A DNA stretch of 64,000 bases from Acetobacter oeni (GTDB taxonomy: Bacteria > Pseudomonadota > Alphaproteobacteria > Acetobacterales > Acetobacteraceae), in contig NZ_WOTA01000008.1 in NCBI RefSeq assembly GCF_011516825.1, forward strand, positions 1 through 64,000, read 5' to 3'. The notes beneath the pieces are model-generated. The model made no database searches. It was not told where the DNA came from and saw nothing but the letters and a program-made list of their open reading frames with translations. Below are positions 1 through 8,676 of the stretch, piece by piece. Each line of letters starts with the position of its first letter. The first letter of the stretch is position 1. The translations under genes and the position numbers were made by a program.

Positions 1-107
1 CGAAGGATGTCGAGACAACAATCTCGTCATCCTGCGCATGGTTGATGATTGCCCATATCCGCAGAGTTCTGCGAAAAATCAATCAAACCGCTTTCTGATT
101 CAGGCTC

Positions 108-1001
108 TCAGGCTTCGAGAGAAGCTGTCGTTTCATCAAACAGATCATCAACCGCCATCCTGGAAGGGATGATTTTCTGCTCGAATGCCCAGTCGATGGC
201 CAGTTGCAATCCTTTCCGGTTAGCCTCCAGGCCAATCGGCGGAAACGGATCGGGCACGCCGCCTTCCGTCAGATTGCGGCTTTCCACAATCATTCGAAAA
301 ATCTCGCGGACAATATCCGGTCTCTGACGTGAAATATCCTGATGCACAACAAACATATGGTTTATCGGTACAACGTGTTCACGCTCATACCACGCCTGCG
401 CGGCATTTTTCGCATCCGGGATCAGGAGCTGCACGCGCGGGTCTTTAGGCAGGTCGACGCCCTGAAGCGTTGCCACCAGTTCGCCGTCCAGCATCATCTG
501 GCCAATGTCCGAGCCTTTGGGCAGGCGGACACAGTTCGGGGGATCGGTGTATTCCGCCAGATGACCATCTCCCGTTGTCATCCACGTGACTTTGTCGAGA
601 TCGACGCCGTACTCATGTTGCAGGATACCCCGCACCCAAAGGCCGGTTGTCTGAGCGTAGGTCCGGACTCCCACGCGTTTTCCCTCGATATCTTTCGGCT
701 TCAGATCGAACAGTTCTTTATTGAAGCCGGCGCAATGATGCTGGAAGCGGCCGGAAATCGGTGCGGGCAGAAGAACAAAGGGTTTTCCGTACGCTTTCGC
801 CTGCAGATAGGTTACGATTGCCAGTTCGCCGCAATCGTAGGCGCCTTCACGCAGCATTGCCTTGAAGCCATTATGCGCTTCTTTCGGTCCGCAGAAATCG
901 AGATCGACAATTTCCGAGGTAACACGGCCATCTTTCATGGCTTTTGTGACCGGATAATCCGCAAGATTGGTTTTTAATCTGGTTGTATCGGCGCCTGTCA
1001 T
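108..1001 (-). CDS. 4,5-dihydroxyphthalate decarboxylase family protein (copy 1)
   Basis: This 297-residue cytosolic-looking protein has no signal peptide. It shares blocks with the second copy at 10832-11806: a D-C/V-C/G-ELA segment near residue 55, PKDxEGKxVGVRxY near 102-116, TTGxW just after, and a C-terminal LxxDELF/DDLF-like segment. Those blocks are typical of the 4,5-dihydroxyphthalate decarboxylase (Pht5/OphC) family, which has a periplasmic-binding-protein fold but includes decarboxylases. The ATG follows GGAGA at good spacing. It is the last gene seen in a minus-strand run starting at ligJ, 26 bases after the TPP enzyme. The substrate here is unknown; decarboxylation of an aromatic or unsaturated polycarboxylic acid is inferred from family and neighbours. 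A solute-binding role is possible but less likely without a leader. Confidence 0.7.
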   Translation of the reverse strand: MTGADTTRLKTNLADYPVTKAMKDGRVTSEIVDLDFCGPKEAHNGFKAMLREGAYDCGELAIVTYLQAKAYGKPFVLLPAPISGRFQHHCAGFNKELFDLKPKDIEGKRVGVRTYAQTTGLWVRGILQHEYGVDLDKVTWMTTGDGHLAEYTDPPNCVRLPKGSDIGQMMLDGELVATLQGVDLPKDPRVQLLIPDAKNAAQAWYEREHVVPINHMFVVHQDISRQRPDIVREIFRMIVESRNLTEGGVPDPFPPIGLEANRKGLQLAIDWAFEQKIIPSRMAVDDLFDETTASLEA

Positions 1002-1027
1002 GGCGATATCTCCGTGTTCAGCAGGGT

Positions 1028-2578
1028 TCAGTAGAGTTTGACCTCGATCAGCGACGGACCCGGTGTTGCATTACAGCGGAGGATTTCGGCATGCAGAGCG
1101 CCGGCGTCTTCCACTCTTACGGCCGGGACGCCCATGCTTCCGGCCATCGCCAGCCAGTCGATCGTCGGCCGGTCAATATCGATCATCGCCATGGCCTGTG
1201 CGCCCGGAGTCCCTGCTCCCATGTTGGCGTATTCGGCTTTCAGGATCGCATACTGATTGTTGGCAAAAATAACGGTCGTGATATTCAGGCCCTCCCGGGC
1301 CTGCGTCCACAGAGACTGGATCGTATACATGGCGCTTCCGTCACCAACGATACATATCACTCTGCGATCCGGGCAGGCGAGAGCCGCACCGGTGGCAACC
1401 GGGGTGCCATATCCTATCGAGCCGCCCATGTTGTTAATAAGGTCGTGTGGCTTCGCGCCCATTGTGTGACTCATCGTCTCACGTCCCGTCGTCAGGGATT
1501 CATCGACGATGATGCCGTTTTCCGGAATAGCGGCGGACAGAGCCTGCGCGATGCTGAGCGGGGTAAGCGCGCCGGTCGGAGCTGCCGTATCTATTGGTGG
1601 CTGGATGACCGGCGCCACGTTTCTTATGCCCAGCGCATCTGCCAGCATACCGAGTCCGATTGCGCTGTCTTCATCTGCTTTAATCAGAGAATGAACGACA
1701 GTGTCGTCTTTTTTCAGAAGACTCGGTTTATCGGGGTAACTGAAGAATGCAATGGGCTCGGTGGTTTCAACCGTAATGATGTGACGGATCCCGGCCAGAA
1801 AATTCTCTGCCTGCGCCACCGCATAGGGAATGCGCTCAAGCGGCGTACGTCCCGCTCCCCGTTCGATGCGGCTGCTGAAGAACTGCGTCGCAAGCCGGCA
1901 TCCGGTCGCCGCCGCAATTCGTCCCGCGGCCACAAGCGCCGGTCCACGTGTTGCCTTACCCCCCAGAATCATCATGGCGGGTTCGCCACTTTTCAGAACC
2001 TGCACCACGGCTTCTATCCGGCCATGATCGGGGACTGGAGGCGGCTTCCTCTCAGAGGAAGGTGGAACCACTGGTTCCCCCGCATCCTGCCAGGAGGCAT
2101 CCCCGGGAAGGATCAGCGTTGCAATTTTCCCCGGGTGGCCAGAGGCCTGGGCGACAGCGGACGCGGCATCCCAGGCAATCGACTGCGACGAATCAACGCG
2201 GCGTACCCACTGACTGAGCGGACGGGCCAGTCCTTCGATATCGGATTTCAGCGGCGGATCATACTTCAGGTGAGCTGAGGAGTGCTCTCCGATAATATTC
2301 ACCATACCGGAAGATGCCCGACGTGCATTATGGATATTGGCAAGGCCATTTGCCAGACCCGGGCCGAGGTGCAGCAGTGTCGAGGCTGGTCTGTCACGCA
2401 TCCGATACCAGCCATCGGCAGCACCGGTCGCGACGCCTTCGAACAGACAGAGCACACTGCGCATCTTCGGATTGTCGAGCGCCGCGAGGAAGTGCATTTC
2501 GGAAGTGCCCGGATTTGCAAAGCAAATATCGACTCCTTCCCGCACCAGCGTTGCAACCAGGCTTTCTGCGCCGTTCAT
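1028..2578 (-). CDS. Thiamine-diphosphate-dependent enzyme, acetolactate synthase-like
   Basis: This 516-residue protein has the three-domain layout of the acetolactate synthase/benzoylformate decarboxylase superfamily. The N-terminal Pyr domain has the catalytic Glu in FEGVATGAADG near residue 50. A middle domain follows, then a C-terminal PP domain with the GDG...NN cofactor motif (GDGSAMYTIQ to ANN near 415-445). A second ATG six bases upstream (2584) would leave no room for the AAGGA ribosome site, so 2578 is preferred. It lies between the aldolase and decarboxylase-family genes and probably acts on a 2-oxo acid of the same pathway, by decarboxylation or carboligation. It is not the housekeeping IlvB, because no small subunit is adjacent and the context is catabolic. 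The exact reaction cannot be read from the sequence. Confidence 0.8.
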   Translation of the reverse strand: MNGAESLVATLVREGVDICFANPGTSEMHFLAALDNPKMRSVLCLFEGVATGAADGWYRMRDRPASTLLHLGPGLANGLANIHNARRASSGMVNIIGEHSSAHLKYDPPLKSDIEGLARPLSQWVRRVDSSQSIAWDAASAVAQASGHPGKIATLILPGDASWQDAGEPVVPPSSERKPPPVPDHGRIEAVVQVLKSGEPAMMILGGKATRGPALVAAGRIAAATGCRLATQFFSSRIERGAGRTPLERIPYAVAQAENFLAGIRHIITVETTEPIAFFSYPDKPSLLKKDDTVVHSLIKADEDSAIGLGMLADALGIRNVAPVIQPPIDTAAPTGALTPLSIAQALSAAIPENGIIVDESLTTGRETMSHTMGAKPHDLINNMGGSIGYGTPVATGAALACPDRRVICIVGDGSAMYTIQSLWTQAREGLNITTVIFANNQYAILKAEYANMGAGTPGAQAMAMIDIDRPTIDWLAMAGSMGVPAVRVEDAGALHAEILRCNATPGPSLIEVKLY

Positions 2579-2640
2579 GATCATTCCTTCATGACATTCG
2601 AAGTGGCGACGGATCTGTCATCCTTCCCGCCAGTCCGTGT

Positions 2641-3501
2641 TCAGTACCCTGCCAGTTCCCGTCCTTTGCCGACGACGCCATAACTGCGGGATGGCGCGGA
2701 CATGAGGAAGCGGTATCCTTCCTGCAACAGGCGGTCGAGATTGGATGCCGTCGTATGCGGGTTTCCAAGCGGAACAGAATATTTTCTGCAGATGTCAGCT
2801 ATCTTTCTCATGGCGTCGATCACTACCGGGTGTTCATACTGCCGGGCATAGCCGAGTTCCTGACTCAGATCACCTTCTCCGATCAGAATGAAACCAATAC
2901 CGGGAACATTGGCGAGAATATCATCTAGATTACTGATCGCCTCGGTACTCTCGCACATAAGTCCGACAAGAATTTCACCTTCCGGCGCCAGAGGCCATAC
3001 ATCAGCTTTTGCGTAATAATCCGGCTGACTGAGCCCCCAGTATCGGGCGGCTGTTGCCGGACCGTCACCGCGTATCCCTTTTGGTTCATAGAGAGGGGCA
3101 TTTTTTGGTCTTGCATAGCGACACGAACCGACTGCGTTATAGGCCTGTTCTACTGTCGCTACATGCGGCCATATAACGCCGTAGACGCCCCGGTCCAGCA
3201 CCTGTTTGGCAAAAGCCTGATTCATTTCAGCCCCGTTCGCCGGTATGCGCGCGAGGGGGGTCACGCCGGGGGCAACCGAACCGGATTCGACGATCGCTTT
3301 CCGGTTCAGCATGAACTGAAGAGCGTTACCCAGAGCGGTGACATCGTATGGATTATGCTCCATTTCAAAAACGATACTGTCATACGGGGCATCCGCCATC
3401 TCGATTGCTGCCTGCGTATCGAGTTTGGCGAAAGCGGAAAAGGCTGGCTTACCCTGTTCCCAGGCGCGGATGATACCGTTAAGGCGTTGTGTCTGTGTCA
3501 T
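2641..3501 (-). CDS. HpcH/HpaI-family class II aldolase
   Basis: This 286-residue TIM-barrel protein belongs to the HpcH/HpaI aldolase/citrate lyase family. The likely metal ligands are the Glu in LMCESTEA and the Asp in GEGDLSQ. A family His lies in FEMEHNP, and the substrate-carboxylate Arg may be in LARIPAN. Members cleave 4-hydroxy-2-oxo acids to pyruvate (or oxaloacetate) plus an aldehyde or keto acid using a divalent metal. The ATG has GAGGA upstream and starts three bases after the MFS gene's stop, so the two are co-transcribed. Beside a LigJ-type hydratase, the natural guess is cleavage of 4-carboxy-4-hydroxy-2-oxoadipate, a step normally done by the unrelated LigK/RraA-type aldolase. 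That substitution is inference. Confidence 0.82.
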   Translation of the reverse strand: MTQTQRLNGIIRAWEQGKPAFSAFAKLDTQAAIEMADAPYDSIVFEMEHNPYDVTALGNALQFMLNRKAIVESGSVAPGVTPLARIPANGAEMNQAFAKQVLDRGVYGVIWPHVATVEQAYNAVGSCRYARPKNAPLYEPKGIRGDGPATAARYWGLSQPDYYAKADVWPLAPEGEILVGLMCESTEAISNLDDILANVPGIGFILIGEGDLSQELGYARQYEHPVVIDAMRKIADICRKYSVPLGNPHTTASNLDRLLQEGYRFLMSAPSRSYGVVGKGRELAGY

Positions 3502-3504
3502 GAT

Positions 3505-4851
3505 TTATCCTCGATGAACAAGGCTGGTTTCAAGATGCAGTGGCATACGGGGTGGTTCGTCATTTTCATCCGGCAGAACCGGTGCCCAGCGCCGCCTCAG
3601 AAGAACCAGGCAGGTCACGGCACCCACGACCAGGAAAACGAAGATCACTTCCATCGGAGCGCGATAACCCCCGCTCCATTCCAGCAGCCACCCGGACAGG
3701 AGCGGGGCAACGATCCCGGCGAGACTGGTCGAGACATTCTGGATGCCGGTTACAAGCCCGACAGCGGGCGCCGGAATCAGCGTCAGGCGGCACAGAGCCA
3801 GATGGTTGGCTGTGGCGAGTCCAAGACCGGACAGTGACACGACGTTCCAGAACAGGGCTTCGTTGACAGAATGGGAGACTGCACCAAGAAGTTCCGTGCA
3901 GGCGAGAGCAAAACCGGCAATGACGAATGCCTTTCGCACGATCACGGCATCATGCCCGCGGCGGATCAGCACATCGGCCGCCCATCCGGACGCCAGCGCC
4001 ACCAGCGCGATGCCTCCAAAGCTGAAGAACGAATAAATACCCATCGTGCGAAGAGAAAGACCACGCTGTTCCACGAGATAGGCGGGCATCCATGTCATGC
4101 AGTAAAAAACAAAGTAATTATAACAGAAATTTATGATAATGGTTCCCCAGACAAGCGGACTGGAAAGCACATTGCTCAGTGGTATGGCCTTAGCGGCTGC
4201 TTTTGCCGCCGCGTCGCGTCCGCGACTGTCGTTCCGGGCAAGCAGCAACCACGGCACAAGCCACAGCAGGCCCACAAAGCCGCACAACAGGAACATGAGT
4301 CGCCAGCTGTTCAGAACAATCAGCCACGCAGCGAGAGGCGCACCGATTGCGGGGCCTATCTTGGTTCCGATCATATAGATACCGACAGCAAAACCGCTTC
4401 TGTCCTCCGTGAAGTTTGCACGGATCCAGCGATAACTGGCTGGTACAACGACAGACTCTCCGACGCCAGTGAGAATTCGCATAATTATCAGGCCGGAGAA
4501 TGTCGACATCAGCCCGGTGCAGGCAGAAGCGACACACCACACGGCGAACATGATCGCGTAAGGAAACTTGACGCCATAGCGATCGACGAGCCAGCCCATC
4601 GGGATCTGCAGGAGCGCGTAGGACCAGAAAAACGCGGAAGCTAGGGCTCCCCGGCCAATATCAGTAAGATGAAACTGAACGCGAAATGAGCCCACGGCCA
4701 GTACAGAGGCGATACTTGTCCGGTCGATGAAAGCAATTACGGCACCCACAGATAAAAGAGCGAGAACAGACCAGCGCCTGAGCTCCATGGTCTCGGTTGC
4801 GGCCGTGCGGGCTGACGCCCTGACTTCGGCCGGAGCAGACTGAACAGACAT
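3505..4851 (-). CDS. MFS transporter, anion/organic-acid symporter type
   Basis: This 448-residue, roughly twelve-helix major facilitator protein resembles the anion:cation symporter group that carries phthalate, glucarate and hydroxyphenylacetate-type acids. Visible marks are AFIDRTSIASVL in helix 1, GWLVDRYGVK in the loop between helices 2 and 3, and RILTGVGESVVVPASYRWI. The open frame extends upstream to 5079, but that stretch is antisense to the amidohydrolase gene's 3' end. The ATG at 4851 has AAAGG upstream and gives a normal family length. It sits between the amidohydrolase and the aldolase, so it very likely imports the cluster's growth substrate, a di- or tricarboxylate or aromatic acid, across the inner membrane. 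Confidence 0.85.
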   Translation of the reverse strand: MSVQSAPAEVRASARTAATETMELRRWSVLALLSVGAVIAFIDRTSIASVLAVGSFRVQFHLTDIGRGALASAFFWSYALLQIPMGWLVDRYGVKFPYAIMFAVWCVASACTGLMSTFSGLIIMRILTGVGESVVVPASYRWIRANFTEDRSGFAVGIYMIGTKIGPAIGAPLAAWLIVLNSWRLMFLLCGFVGLLWLVPWLLLARNDSRGRDAAAKAAAKAIPLSNVLSSPLVWGTIIINFCYNYFVFYCMTWMPAYLVEQRGLSLRTMGIYSFFSFGGIALVALASGWAADVLIRRGHDAVIVRKAFVIAGFALACTELLGAVSHSVNEALFWNVVSLSGLGLATANHLALCRLTLIPAPAVGLVTGIQNVSTSLAGIVAPLLSGWLLEWSGGYRAPMEVIFVFLVVGAVTCLVLLRRRWAPVLPDENDEPPRMPLHLETSLVHRG

Positions 4852-4906
4852 AGACACGACCTTTCTTCGTAAAACGCACAGTGATGAGCGTTTATGTTTG
4901 CCCGGA

Positions 4907-5761
4907 TCAGCCCCGGAGCCGTGGGTAGAGTCCCTCGGCCGTCTTTGCGAAGATCCATTCCCGTTCGATTTCCGACAGGCCGGACAGGCGCTCCTCTGCC
5001 ATGCCAAGAATTTCGGAAAGTGTTCCTGGCGACGTGGGAAAATTGGATCCCCAGGCCAGTCTCTGCGCACCGAACACATCCACGATTTTGCGAAACAGCG
5101 TGTCCGGCGCCGCCTTACCTTTAATGGAATCCCCCATGATACGAGGGGTAAGTTTCAGAAAGATCGAACTGATTGGAGCAAGGTCGAACAGACTCTGCGC
5201 TGCCGTATAGGGGGGACCATCCGTCACATCCGGGCGACCGAGATGATCGAGAATGATCGGGACATTCGGGAATCTCTCGGCAAGGATTCTTACCTGCGGC
5301 AGTCCGACGGGCCCGGTCTGGATGCACATTGACAGCCCCAGCTCTCCGCACAGATCCCAGGCAGGAAATGAACGGGGATCATCGAGTTCGCTCGGATCGA
5401 ATTCTTTCGTGCTGCCGCCGGTAAAAAGACGCAATCCGCCGAGACCGCGCTTCACCCATTTACGAATTTCTTCCACCGCATCCGGCTGAAGAACATCCAC
5501 GGAACCGACCGCAACCAGACGATCAGGATATTGCGCACAGGAGTCGACAACATAGCTGTTGTCAAAACCATATGTCGTTGATGAATGCACAACGGCGGCT
5601 TTTGCGACACCGGCTTCATCCATCGCGGTAATCAGCGTTTCCACAGTGCAGGGCCGCTCCTGCGACCAGTCAGACCGCTTGCCAAACAGGGGTGCCGGCG
5701 GGTAACGCTTCTCATCGTCCGAAATAATATGGGGATGAATGTCAATATAGTGATGAGGCAT
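4907..5761 (-). CDS. Amidohydrolase-superfamily hydrolase, LigI-like (lactonase?)
   Basis: This 284-residue protein is of the amidohydrolase-2 / COG3618 type. It begins with a metal-site-like HxH (His9, His11 in DIHPHI), has a mid-barrel His in ILDHLGRPD, and ends with the WGSNFP strand. Many relatives have Asp in place of that Asn. 2-pyrone-4,6-dicarboxylate lactonase (LigI), which makes the substrate of LigJ, belongs to this family and has similar length; with ligJ immediately upstream, lactone hydrolysis is an attractive but unproven role. The ATG is preceded by AGAGGAAA. It is 85 bases downstream of ligJ and 55 bases ahead of the MFS gene. Other possibilities are a sugar-lactone hydrolase or a decarboxylase. 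Confidence 0.72.
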   Translation of the reverse strand: MPHHYIDIHPHIISDDEKRYPPAPLFGKRSDWSQERPCTVETLITAMDEAGVAKAAVVHSSTTYGFDNSYVVDSCAQYPDRLVAVGSVDVLQPDAVEEIRKWVKRGLGGLRLFTGGSTKEFDPSELDDPRSFPAWDLCGELGLSMCIQTGPVGLPQVRILAERFPNVPIILDHLGRPDVTDGPPYTAAQSLFDLAPISSIFLKLTPRIMGDSIKGKAAPDTLFRKIVDVFGAQRLAWGSNFPTSPGTLSEILGMAEERLSGLSEIEREWIFAKTAEGLYPRLRG

Positions 5762-5846
5762 GGAATCTGTTTCCTCTCGGCCGGTTCTTCCGCCGGTTTT
5801 CTGCTGAGAGCAGGCCGGCCAGGCCTGCAGATCACTCCGCTAACGC

Positions 5847-6872
5847 TCAGAGGCCGCGCGCCTTAAGTTTCGCATCAAGACGGGGATAGACACGCCGCGC
5901 ATTGGTTTCGAAAATTTTGTGTCGCTCGGCGTCGGTCAGTTCGACGCACGCATCCAGATAACGTCTGGTATCATCGAAATACTGTCCGTTATCAGGATCT
6001 TTGCCACGCACGGCGCCGATCATCTCTGACCCGAAGAGGACATTATCGACCGGGATGACTCTGGTCAGTAACTCGACCCCCGGCTGGTGATAGACACAGG
6101 TATCGAAGAAGATATTGTTGAGCAGACCTTCGAGGGGGCGCGCGACCATCTCCAGTGACATGCCGCGATATCGTCCCCAGTGATAAGGGACCGCACCGCC
6201 GCCATGTGGAATTACAAAGCGCAGGGTTGGGAAATCTTTGAAGAGATCGGACTGAAGAACCTGCATGAAGACCGACGTATCCGCATTCAGATAGTGGGCT
6301 CCGGTTCCATGAAAATTGGGGTTGCAGGATGCGGCCACATGGATCATTGCCGGCACGTCGAGATCAACAAGTGCTTCGTACAGCGGATACCATTCCCGGT
6401 CTGTCACCGGCTTTCCGGTCCAGTAACCTCCTGACGGATCAGGATTAAGATTACAACCGACGAAGCCAAGCTCTTCAATGCAGCGTCTCAGTTCCGGAAT
6501 ACTGTGGGCCGGGGGGGCGCCCGGAGACTGCGGGAGCTGGCAAACCGGCACGAAATTGTCGGGGTAGAGTTCTGACACCCGGTAGACATTATTATTCGAT
6601 ACTTCAGCCCATTCGAGGCTGGTGCGCTCGTTCCCGAGATGATGTGACATCAGTCCGGCTATTGGCGAAAACAGTGTCAGATCAATGCCACGCTCTTTCT
6701 GAAGCCTGAGCTGTCCACTCTCCAGCGCATCACGAATCTGGTCATCGGTCAGGATCGCATCTTTTTTATCCGGCCCGTTCAGCGGGTCATCGGCCGTTTC
6801 GACCTGCCTTGCCCGCCAGTCGCGAAAGGATTTCGGTACTGTTGTAAAATGACCGTGGCAATCAATAATCAT
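5847..6872 (-). CDS. ligJ: 4-oxalomesaconate hydratase
   Basis: This 341-residue amidohydrolase-fold lyase has the same length as the LigJ enzymes of protocatechuate/gallate 4,5-cleavage. The metal-site pattern matches that family: His6 and His8 (CHGHF), His178 (MIHVA), a catalytic-site His223 (IPHGGG), and Glu283 in FGSEMIG, where most amidohydrolases have Asp. LigJ adds water to 4-oxalomesaconate to give 4-carboxy-4-hydroxy-2-oxoadipate, which an aldolase splits to pyruvate and oxaloacetate. The ATG follows GGAGA. It is the first gene of the catabolic run, separated from the upstream porin gene by a terminator. Family assignment is strong; activity on exactly this substrate is inferred. Confidence 0.85.
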   Translation of the reverse strand: MIIDCHGHFTTVPKSFRDWRARQVETADDPLNGPDKKDAILTDDQIRDALESGQLRLQKERGIDLTLFSPIAGLMSHHLGNERTSLEWAEVSNNNVYRVSELYPDNFVPVCQLPQSPGAPPAHSIPELRRCIEELGFVGCNLNPDPSGGYWTGKPVTDREWYPLYEALVDLDVPAMIHVAASCNPNFHGTGAHYLNADTSVFMQVLQSDLFKDFPTLRFVIPHGGGAVPYHWGRYRGMSLEMVARPLEGLLNNIFFDTCVYHQPGVELLTRVIPVDNVLFGSEMIGAVRGKDPDNGQYFDDTRRYLDACVELTDAERHKIFETNARRVYPRLDAKLKARGL

Positions 6873-7170
6873 GATATCTCCGGGGCGGGATTTCGACTGT
6901 TATTTAACCTGTGAAGATCGTAGAAGACGTGGTATCAAATGGAGAAATCCATTTTGCCGCAGATGCCATAAATACCTTGCCGGAGCAGCAGGGAATCGGG
7001 GACCGGGTGACATTCCCTGACCGGGACTGGTATATGCGGCATCGGATGGTGTTTGAGCGGCAGAAGACGTCCGGTGACTTATGGCCGACAAGAGTTGATC
7101 CCGGAAAAGAAAACCCGCTCCCAAGGGAGCGGGGTGCGGCAGAGGTCTTCCTTATCCGGGGGCCAGCTTC
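6873..7170. other. Spacer between ligJ and the porin gene
   Basis: This stretch of about 300 bases has no convincing gene. It contains the porin gene's terminator at its right side and should hold the promoter and operator for ligJ and the genes after it. A 106-codon plus-strand frame crosses it but has no recognisable protein and runs into the porin 3' end. Confidence 0.6.
7103..7133 (-). terminator. Rho-independent terminator after the OprB-type porin
   Basis: Reading the minus strand, CCCGCTCC and GGAGCGGG form a GC-rich stem with a four-base loop, followed by TTTTCTTTT. It lies about 40 bases past the porin stop and should insulate ligJ and its operon from porin transcription. Confidence 0.85.
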
Positions 7171-8676
7171 TTATATGTGCGCTACAAGAACACATTTAAT
7201 GATCAGCGGGTTTCCTTCCTCACGATTATAAATCGCACTTGGATGAACCGCATAGGTCAGTCCGCCATTGAGGTACAGTCCCGGCAGGATACGGTAAGTA
7301 TAAGCCAGTGTGAAATTGTAGACAGCATTCTGAACCTTATACCCTCTCGACACAAAATAATCCTGATAGGACCGGCTGACCTTGGTTCTGTTGGCAACAA
7401 ATGACAACTGATCCCGCGGGCGCGATCTGAACAGTCCGACGACGTAAATTCTTCCTTCCAGATACTGGGAATAGGAAAATGCGCTTGGGGAAGCATACAT
7501 ATAACTGAACCCGGCATACAAACCTCTGACCGGGTGCGCCGGATCTGATTGCGTGAACTGCTGATCTGCCAGAAAATAGGCGCCGGCGGCCTGTGTTTTT
7601 GTCTTTGGGTCAGCATAGTTTGTAAAGTGTGAGAAATTTCCAATTCCGGCCATACGTATCCAGGTTTTCTTAACTCCTGGTGCAGAGACTTTCCGATAGC
7701 CGACTTCGTTGATAACGAGGGCACCCGATCCGATGTCGTTAAAACGAATTCCGTAGCGGTTCGCGGTCTGTGCTTCATAGTTAAAGCCACCGGGAGAAGT
7801 GCTTCTCTGAATGCCGAACAGATTGTAGAAATGCCCGAAATTAACCCCCACATTTACTCCGGGGGCTCCGATTCCCGCTACACTGAGCCCCAGTTCCGTC
7901 AGAAGCGACGCAGAAGGACCCAGTGAACCTGACGAAACCGAACCGCCAACCAGCGGATTGGCAAACTGATAGTTGTTGGCCAGATATCCAACCTGGAGAT
8001 CGACATGATGGCGAAACAAAGGCTGATCGACATAGGCGGCACACAGGCGCGCCAGCCCGTTCGGGTAACTTCCTACTGTTGAGCCTTCCGTGCACACCTG
8101 GACCTGCGCCAGCCCGTTTTTCATTCCGATATGCCCGAGATCATAGGTCAGAGCCAGATAACTGTTGGATGTATCGACCTCCCGGGTCTGACCAATATAG
8201 CGTTGCACGCCCATGGTCCGGGATGGCTGGTGGAGCAGGTTTCCCGCGAAAGACGCCGAGAGCAAGCCGTTAAAACCGATACCCCAATCCGCGAGAGTGG
8301 ACCGGAACCCCCCTATGTTACCCAACAGGGTATCACTCACGGTGGGCACATTCACGACCCCGCGGAGGCGCAGCGCGTCAATCCGTGCTTCCTCGGCTGT
8401 TGCGGGTTTCGTTTTTACGGGAATCCCCATAACACCCGGATCCCCCTGCTGTGAAGGAACCGGCGACTCAGCGGGTTTCAGTATCAAAGGCCGCGGCGAG
8501 CTTGCCGCCGTGATTACCGGGAGGGGATACTGGCTGTCATCGCCGGCCCATGCCGCACCTGCCGGTTGCCCTAAAGAGAACCAGGTACCGGCAGCGATGA
8601 TGCCAGCGGTCTGCATCCATCGACCGGGATACACGCTAACGCCAAAACAGTTTAACATACATGATTGTTCAGACAC
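7171..8676 (-). CDS. OprB-type carbohydrate-selective outer-membrane porin
   Basis: This is a 501-residue outer-membrane beta-barrel. After a leader (hydrophobic stretch IIAAGTWF, Ala-rich cleavage region) and a Pro-rich linker, it has the OprB-like start LLGNIGGFRSTLADWGIGFNG and repeated amphipathic strands with many Tyr/Phe/Asn. A GTG at 8676 with GAGGAG nine bases upstream fits better than the ATGs at 8760 and 8658, which lack ribosome sites. OprB-type porins admit sugars and small polar solutes; acetic acid bacteria carry several. Its place beside the catabolic operon and opposite the LysR gene suggests outer-membrane uptake for the same substrate, but it may equally serve sugars. The C-terminus does not end in the usual Phe, which is slightly atypical. 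Confidence 0.8.
   Translation of the reverse strand: MSEQSCMLNCFGVSVYPGRWMQTAGIIAAGTWFSLGQPAGAAWAGDDSQYPLPVITAASSPRPLILKPAESPVPSQQGDPGVMGIPVKTKPATAEEARIDALRLRGVVNVPTVSDTLLGNIGGFRSTLADWGIGFNGLLSASFAGNLLHQPSRTMGVQRYIGQTREVDTSNSYLALTYDLGHIGMKNGLAQVQVCTEGSTVGSYPNGLARLCAAYVDQPLFRHHVDLQVGYLANNYQFANPLVGGSVSSGSLGPSASLLTELGLSVAGIGAPGVNVGVNFGHFYNLFGIQRSTSPGGFNYEAQTANRYGIRFNDIGSGALVINEVGYRKVSAPGVKKTWIRMAGIGNFSHFTNYADPKTKTQAAGAYFLADQQFTQSDPAHPVRGLYAGFSYMYASPSAFSYSQYLEGRIYVVGLFRSRPRDQLSFVANRTKVSRSYQDYFVSRGYKVQNAVYNFTLAYTYRILPGLYLNGGLTYAVHPSAIYNREEGNPLIIKCVLVAHI

Noticed and set aside
983-2278. Plus-strand 431-codon frame opposite the TPP enzyme
   Set aside because: It is an antisense shadow; the minus-strand protein has cofactor motifs and a ribosome site.
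4852-5079. N-terminal extension of the MFS transporter
   Set aside because: It overlaps the amidohydrolase 3' end, adds a Cys/Arg-rich non-membrane stretch, and the ATG at 4851 has a ribosome site.
6911-7231. Plus-strand 106-codon frame between ligJ and the porin gene
   Set aside because: It has no family, crosses the porin terminator and the porin 3' end, and lacks a convincing ribosome site.
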